The position numbers and the translations under genes are program-made. Positions 59,867-64,000 of a stretch of 64,000 nt of DNA are shown here, piece after piece. Under the pieces are notes generated by a model. The model did no database searches, was not told the DNA's origin, and saw only the letters and a list, made by a program, of their open reading frames with translations. This DNA is from an uncultured Pseudomonadales bacterium (GTDB lineage Bacteria; Pseudomonadota; Gammaproteobacteria; Pseudomonadales; Porticoccaceae). Positions within the stretch are counted from its first letter, which is position 1. Each line of letters opens with the position of its first letter. The DNA is taken from the NCBI GenBank assembly GCA_943787675.1, contig CALSNK010000017.1, forward strand, positions 62,001-126,000, written 5' to 3'.

Positions 59867-59892
59867 TTGCAGGGCAATATGTTACCCTGCAA
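59867..59892. promoter_or_regulatory. Palindrome in the exbD-mutM divergent region
   Basis: TTGCAGGG and CCCTGCAA are perfect mirror halves, with AA/TT also pairing inside, in a 26-bp palindrome between the divergent exbD and mutM genes. It may be an operator for either gene or a stem in the mutM leader. No Fur-box-like sequence was seen. Confidence 0.5.
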
Positions 59893-59959
59893 GATCCTTA
59901 AAACAGTGTGCCAGAAATGGCGGCTGTTGAACAAACAAAACCGCAATAATTGAGCCTTT

Positions 59960-60766
59960 ATGCCCGAATTACCTGAAGTAGAGACCACATTACGAGGCAT
60001 AGAGCCCTGGATCGCAGGTCAAGTTATTGATCAGGTAAGGGTACGCCAGGGCTCTTTGCGATGGCCTGTGACCCCTGGTATGGCAGAAATTGTTCAGGGT
60101 CAGACTGTGGTTGCGGTGACCCGACGGGCCAAATACCTGATTATTCAGCTTGAGCATGGCTCGATGTTGGTGCATTTGGGCATGAGCGGCAGTTTGCGGT
60201 TGACCGACCGGGATCTGCAGTGGCGCAAGCATGATCATATTGAAATGCAGCTAAGCAATGGCTCAACCCTGAGGTATCACGACCCGCGTCGCTTTGGCTG
60301 CTGGCTCTGGTCCGAGGGCGATCATAGTCAACTCGCACGATTGGGGCCGGAACCTCTGTCCGATGACTTTGGCGTCGAGCGGCTTTTTACTTTATCTCGC
60401 AAGCGTAAAATGGCTATTAAGCCCTTTATTATGGATAACCATGTAGTGGTGGGCGTGGGAAATATTTACGCCTCAGAAGCCTTGTTTCGCAGTGGCATTC
60501 GGCCAGATCGAGCGGCGGGGAGGGTCTCTAGCAAGCGCTATCAGGTGCTTACCGCACATATTAAAGAGGTACTAGCGGCGGCTATAGAGCAAGGCGGCAC
60601 TACGCTGCGGGATTTTGTTAATGGTAACGGTGAGCCGGGATACTTCCAGCAAAGATTAGATGTCTACGGCAGAGGGGGTTTGCTGTGCAATCAATGTGAG
60701 GGAATATTAAAGGAGATTAAACTGGGCCAGCGCAGCTCGGTTTTTTGCCCGAGCTGTCAGCGTTAG
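59960..60766 (+). CDS. mutM: Formamidopyrimidine-DNA glycosylase MutM (Fpg)
   Basis: It removes oxidised purines such as 8-oxoguanine from DNA. At 268 aa it starts with the catalytic MPELPEVETT (Pro after Met removal, Glu). It shows LVHLGMSGSLR, NIYASEALFRSGI and the C-terminal four-cysteine zinc finger (CNQCEG and CPSC). The conserved Lys is in the KRKMAIKPFIMDN region. Complete and normal. Confidence 0.98.
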   Translation: MPELPEVETTLRGIEPWIAGQVIDQVRVRQGSLRWPVTPGMAEIVQGQTVVAVTRRAKYLIIQLEHGSMLVHLGMSGSLRLTDRDLQWRKHDHIEMQLSNGSTLRYHDPRRFGCWLWSEGDHSQLARLGPEPLSDDFGVERLFTLSRKRKMAIKPFIMDNHVVVGVGNIYASEALFRSGIRPDRAAGRVSSKRYQVLTAHIKEVLAAAIEQGGTTLRDFVNGNGEPGYFQQRLDVYGRGGLLCNQCEGILKEIKLGQRSSVFCPSCQR

Positions 60767-60818
60767 GGGTATGGGCTCTAAAAAATTCAGGGCCTAGGTT
60801 CAGGGCCCTAGCCTTTCC

Positions 60819-61346
<528 letters not shown>

Positions 61347-61943
61347 TTATGCCTTGGGCTCAATGCGAGAATAGAGACAGTAGCGAACCTCACCGCTGAC
61401 CTTATCTCGGAGCATTTGCCAGTTGTCAGGGGGGATAAAGCTGTTGTCCGCGGATGCCATTTCGCAATAGATCAAGGCATCAGGGGCCAGCCAGCCACTG
61501 TTATTTAAAAATGCACAGGCTTTGTTCAGCATTCCGGCAGCAAAAGGCGGGTCAACAAAGGCCAGGTTATAGGGCTCTAAAGGAGGGCTCTGCTGCAGGT
61601 AATTAAGACTATCAGCCTGAATGATGTCGAGGTTTTCAGCTTGGAGGCTGTCAGCAGTTTCCCGCAGTTGCTTAATGGCGCCTCCCTGCTGTTCTAGTGC
61701 AGTGCACTGGGCCGCTCCCCGAGAGAGGGCCTCAAAGGCGAGTGCGCCGGACCCTGCAAAGACGTCAATGCAGCGCGCGCCATCAATCTGTGCCGTAAGC
61801 CAGTTAAAGGCCGTCTCGCGAATACGATCCCCGGTGGGACGCAAGCCTTCAGCGGGCTGAAAGGTGATAACACGACTGCGCCACTTGCCAGCAATGATTC
61901 TCAGCCTGTGGGCCGGCTGGTTTGATGTTTTTTTCTTGGGCAA
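61347..61943 (-). CDS. rsmD: 16S rRNA (guanine966-N2)-methyltransferase RsmD
   Basis: It methylates G966 of 16S rRNA. At 198 aa it has the N-terminal RIIAGKWRSRVITF, LRPTGDRIRETAFNWL, the SAM-binding motif IDVFAGSGALAFEALSRGA, and the catalytic FVDPPFAAG (the DPPF form). It is paired with coaD on the minus strand and divergent from ftsY, the conserved arrangement in gammaproteobacteria. Confidence 0.97.
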   Translation of the reverse strand: MPKKKTSNQPAHRLRIIAGKWRSRVITFQPAEGLRPTGDRIRETAFNWLTAQIDGARCIDVFAGSGALAFEALSRGAAQCTALEQQGGAIKQLRETADSLQAENLDIIQADSLNYLQQSPPLEPYNLAFVDPPFAAGMLNKACAFLNNSGWLAPDALIYCEMASADNSFIPPDNWQMLRDKVSGEVRYCLYSRIEPKA

Positions 61944-62035
61944 ATAGATGCTCCTCGAGGGTGACTTTTAAGCACTTTTTTCAGTGTAAATGGTAGGATA
62001 CACTAGATTTTTAAAACCGTAGACTATGAGCCTCA

Positions 62036-63127
62036 ATGGATTCTCAGCCAACTGATCGCCCACAAGCCGAAGCCAAGAAAAAATCTTTTATGGATAGGTT
62101 TCGACGCAGCCCCGAACCTGCCCTTGATGCACCTGCCTTTGACGCACTCGCTTCTGACGCACCGGCCCCTGACGCAGTAACGGCAAAGGAACAACAGAAA
62201 CCTAGCTTTACTCAGCGTATGCGCAATGCCCTGTCGCGCACTGGCGAAGGGATTGGCAGTCTATTCCTGGGTGGCAAGACCATCGATGAAGGCCTGTTAG
62301 AAGAACTTGAGACTCTGTTAATTATGGCCGATGTCGGTATTGAGGCAACCAGCAATATACTGGCCCAGCTCACCGAACGTCTAAACCGCAAAGAACTTAA
62401 AGACAGCGCCGCATTACAATCGGCCCTCCATGAGATATTGCTCGCCAGGCTGCAACCCTGTGAACAACCCATGTCGCTGGAGACTGTGGCAGCACCCTAT
62501 GTGATATTAGTGATTGGGGTAAATGGCGTCGGTAAAACCACCACCATTGGTAAGCTAGCCAGTCGTCTGCAACAGCAGGGCAAGTCTGTGATGTTAGCTG
62601 CCGGTGATACTTTTAGAGCCGCGGCGGTTGAACAGTTGCAAGTTTGGGGTGAGCGTAATCAGGTGCCGGTAATTGCACAGCACACCGGTGCGGACAGCGC
62701 TTCGGTTATTTTTGATGGGATTCAGGCCGCCAAATCCAGGGGCGTTGATGTGATTATTGCCGACACTGCCGGGCGACTGCATAACAAAAGTAACCTGATG
62801 GAAGAGCTTAAAAAAGTAAAACGTGTGGCTGGTAAGCTAGATACAAGTGCTCCCCATGAGGTATTGCTGGTTTTGGATGCGGGTACCGGCCAAAACGCCG
62901 TGGCGCAGATGGCGGAGTTTAATCAGGTGATTGGGGTTACCGGTATTGCTCTGACCAAATTAGATGGCACTGCTAAGGGTGGTATTATTTTTGCGCTGGC
63001 TGACAAGTTTTCAGTGCCGATTCGATTTATAGGTGTGGGTGAGGGTCAGAATGATTTGCAGCCCTTTGTGGCAAGTGATTTTGTCGATGCGCTACTCAAT
63101 ACGGGAATGACCGACCATGGTGAGTAA
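62036..63127 (+). CDS. ftsY: Signal recognition particle receptor FtsY
   Basis: FtsY receives SRP-ribosome complexes at the membrane. At 363 aa it has a short N-terminal domain with an Ala/Asp/Pro repeat ([12 protein letters not shown]), the N domain, and the G domain with [34 protein letters not shown] and [10 protein letters not shown]. The acidic A domain is shorter than in E. coli. It leads the ftsY-ftsE-ftsX set, as is usual. Confidence 0.98.
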   Translation: MDSQPTDRPQAEAKKKSFMDRFRRSPEPALDAPAFDALASDAPAPDAVTAKEQQKPSFTQRMRNALSRTGEGIGSLFLGGKTIDEGLLEELETLLIMADVGIEATSNILAQLTERLNRKELKDSAALQSALHEILLARLQPCEQPMSLETVAAPYVILVIGVNGVGKTTTIGKLASRLQQQGKSVMLAAGDTFRAAAVEQLQVWGERNQVPVIAQHTGADSASVIFDGIQAAKSRGVDVIIADTAGRLHNKSNLMEELKKVKRVAGKLDTSAPHEVLLVLDAGTGQNAVAQMAEFNQVIGVTGIALTKLDGTAKGGIIFALADKFSVPIRFIGVGEGQNDLQPFVASDFVDALLNTGMTDHGE

Positions 63128-63157
63128 TCTTACCAGCAAAAAAGAGGCTAAAAACCC

Positions 63158-63835
63158 GTGATCTGTTTTGATAATCTCAGTAAGCGTTACCCTGGAGGCT
63201 ATGAAGCGCTGCGCAATGTCAGCTTTAAAATGGAAGCGGGAGAGATGGCGTTTCTCACTGGCCATTCGGGTGCCGGCAAAAGTACCTTACTCAAATTATT
63301 AATGTTGATGGAGCGCCCAACCTCGGGAAACCTGCTGATCAACGGTAAAAATCTCAATCGCCTGTCAAACTCTCAGATTCCTATGTATCGCCGTCAGGTG
63401 GGGGTGGTTTTCCAGAATCACCAGCTACTATTAGATCGCACTGTTTTTGACAACGTGGCTTTGCCCCTTCAAGTATCGGGCTATCCGGCCAAGGAAATTG
63501 GCCGTCGTGTCCGCGCAGCATTGGACGGCGTAGGTCTGCTTGATAAAGAACAGCAAAAACCCATGGCGCTCTCGGGTGGAGAGCAACAGCGCGTGGGCAT
63601 TGCCAGAGCCGTGGTGCACAAGCCACGCATTTTGCTGGCGGATGAGCCTACGGGTAATCTAGATCCCCAGCTGTCCACCGAGATTATGGCGCTGTTTCGC
63701 CGTTTTCAGAGTGTTGGCGTCACCGTCTTGATTGCCACGCACGATATTAGTTTGATCAACCGTATGCAGCTGCGCATTATGCGTCTCGAAGATGGTGAGC
63801 TAACGGATGATGGAGGCGGTTATGGCGGCTACTGA
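63158..63835 (+). CDS. ftsE: Cell-division ABC ATPase FtsE
   Basis: FtsE works with FtsX to regulate septal peptidoglycan hydrolysis. At 225 aa it has the start [20 protein letters not shown], Walker [10 protein letters not shown], signature [17 protein letters not shown] and Walker [13 protein letters not shown]. It starts at GTG 63158. The 3' end overlaps ftsX by 14 bp. Confidence 0.97.
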   Translation: MICFDNLSKRYPGGYEALRNVSFKMEAGEMAFLTGHSGAGKSTLLKLLMLMERPTSGNLLINGKNLNRLSNSQIPMYRRQVGVVFQNHQLLLDRTVFDNVALPLQVSGYPAKEIGRRVRAALDGVGLLDKEQQKPMALSGGEQQRVGIARAVVHKPRILLADEPTGNLDPQLSTEIMALFRRFQSVGVTVLIATHDISLINRMQLRIMRLEDGELTDDGGGYGGY

Positions 63836-64000
63836 TAATAGTCGCGGCGCTGTTGGGCAGAAGCTTAGTTTTGCTCATCGCTGGCGTGGTTATAAGGCGC
63901 ACCATCGGGAAACGCTGCGTGCCAGCCTTGTCAAAATGCTCCATGAGCCGATGCAGACAGTGCTTACCGTTATGGTTATTGCCATTGCACTGGCCTTACC
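63822..64000 (+). CDS. ftsX: Cell-division membrane protein FtsX (3' end outside window)
   Basis: Only the first 59 codons are present. They give the cytoplasmic N-terminus (LSFAHRWRGYKAHHRETLRA, then SLVKMLHEPMQTVLTVMVIA) and the start of the first membrane helix, as in FtsX. The ATG overlaps ftsE, with GGAGG upstream. The rest of the gene lies beyond 64000. Confidence 0.93.
   Translation, partial: MAATDNSRGAVGQKLSFAHRWRGYKAHHRETLRASLVKMLHEPMQTVLTVMVIAIALAL

Overview
The window is a chromosomal segment from a marine-type gammaproteobacterium with polar flagella. The layout resembles the Pseudomonas and Vibrio polar systems: fleQ/flrA, fleR/flrC, flhF, flhG, fliA, the H-ring genes flgT and flgP, and several flagellins read from sigma54 or sigma28 promoters. 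The far end (mutM, coaD, rsmD, ftsYEX) is ordinary gammaproteobacterial housekeeping. I infer a Cellvibrionales-like or SAR92-like lineage, but nothing in the sequence proves the genus.

From 1 to 51 kb almost everything is flagellar. Positions 1-15951 (+) hold the 3' part of fleQ, fleR, fliEFGHIJ, fliKLMNOPQR and flhB. Positions 15964-20359 hold five genes I cannot assign. Three are on +: a SPOR-domain membrane protein, a small soluble protein and a membrane coiled-coil protein. Two are on -, directly downstream of fliA. They lie where Pseudomonas-type clusters carry chemotaxis and stator genes, and I regard them as the best candidate for an undescribed flagellum-linked envelope module. Positions 20340-25573 (-) are fliA, flhG, flhF and flhA. 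Positions 25791-29432 (+) carry flgP, flgT, a LysM-like secreted protein, and a second FliK-like/FlhB-tail pair. Positions 29459-31415 (-) are flgN, flgM and an enlarged flgA. Positions 31696-45460 (+) are flgBCDEFGHIJKL and fliD, with unusually large FlgE (946 aa) and FlgK (1000 aa) and a one-base frameshift in flgH. Positions 45553-50924 (-) are four flagellins and flaG.

Regulation can be read directly. Good -24/-12 (sigma54) promoters precede fleR, fliK, flhA, flgB and the promoter-proximal flagellin. Good sigma28 promoters precede flgP, flgM, flaG and the other three flagellins, and a sigma28-like site lies inside flgK. This is the Vibrio/Pseudomonas hierarchy FleQ-sigma54, then FleR-sigma54, then FliA. 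However, the fleS sensor kinase usually found between fleQ and fleR is absent, and the FleR receiver domain lacks a recognisable phospho-acceptor aspartate. No motAB, che genes, fliS or flgO are seen in the window.

From 51 kb on the content is mixed: TRAP transporter permeases without a binding protein, a YciA-like thioesterase, a frameshifted alpha/beta hydrolase, an ECF sigma/FecR/TonB-receptor surface-signalling set, a lone ExbD, mutM, coaD, rsmD, ftsY, ftsE and the start of ftsX. I found no tRNA, rRNA, CRISPR array, prophage or insertion sequence.
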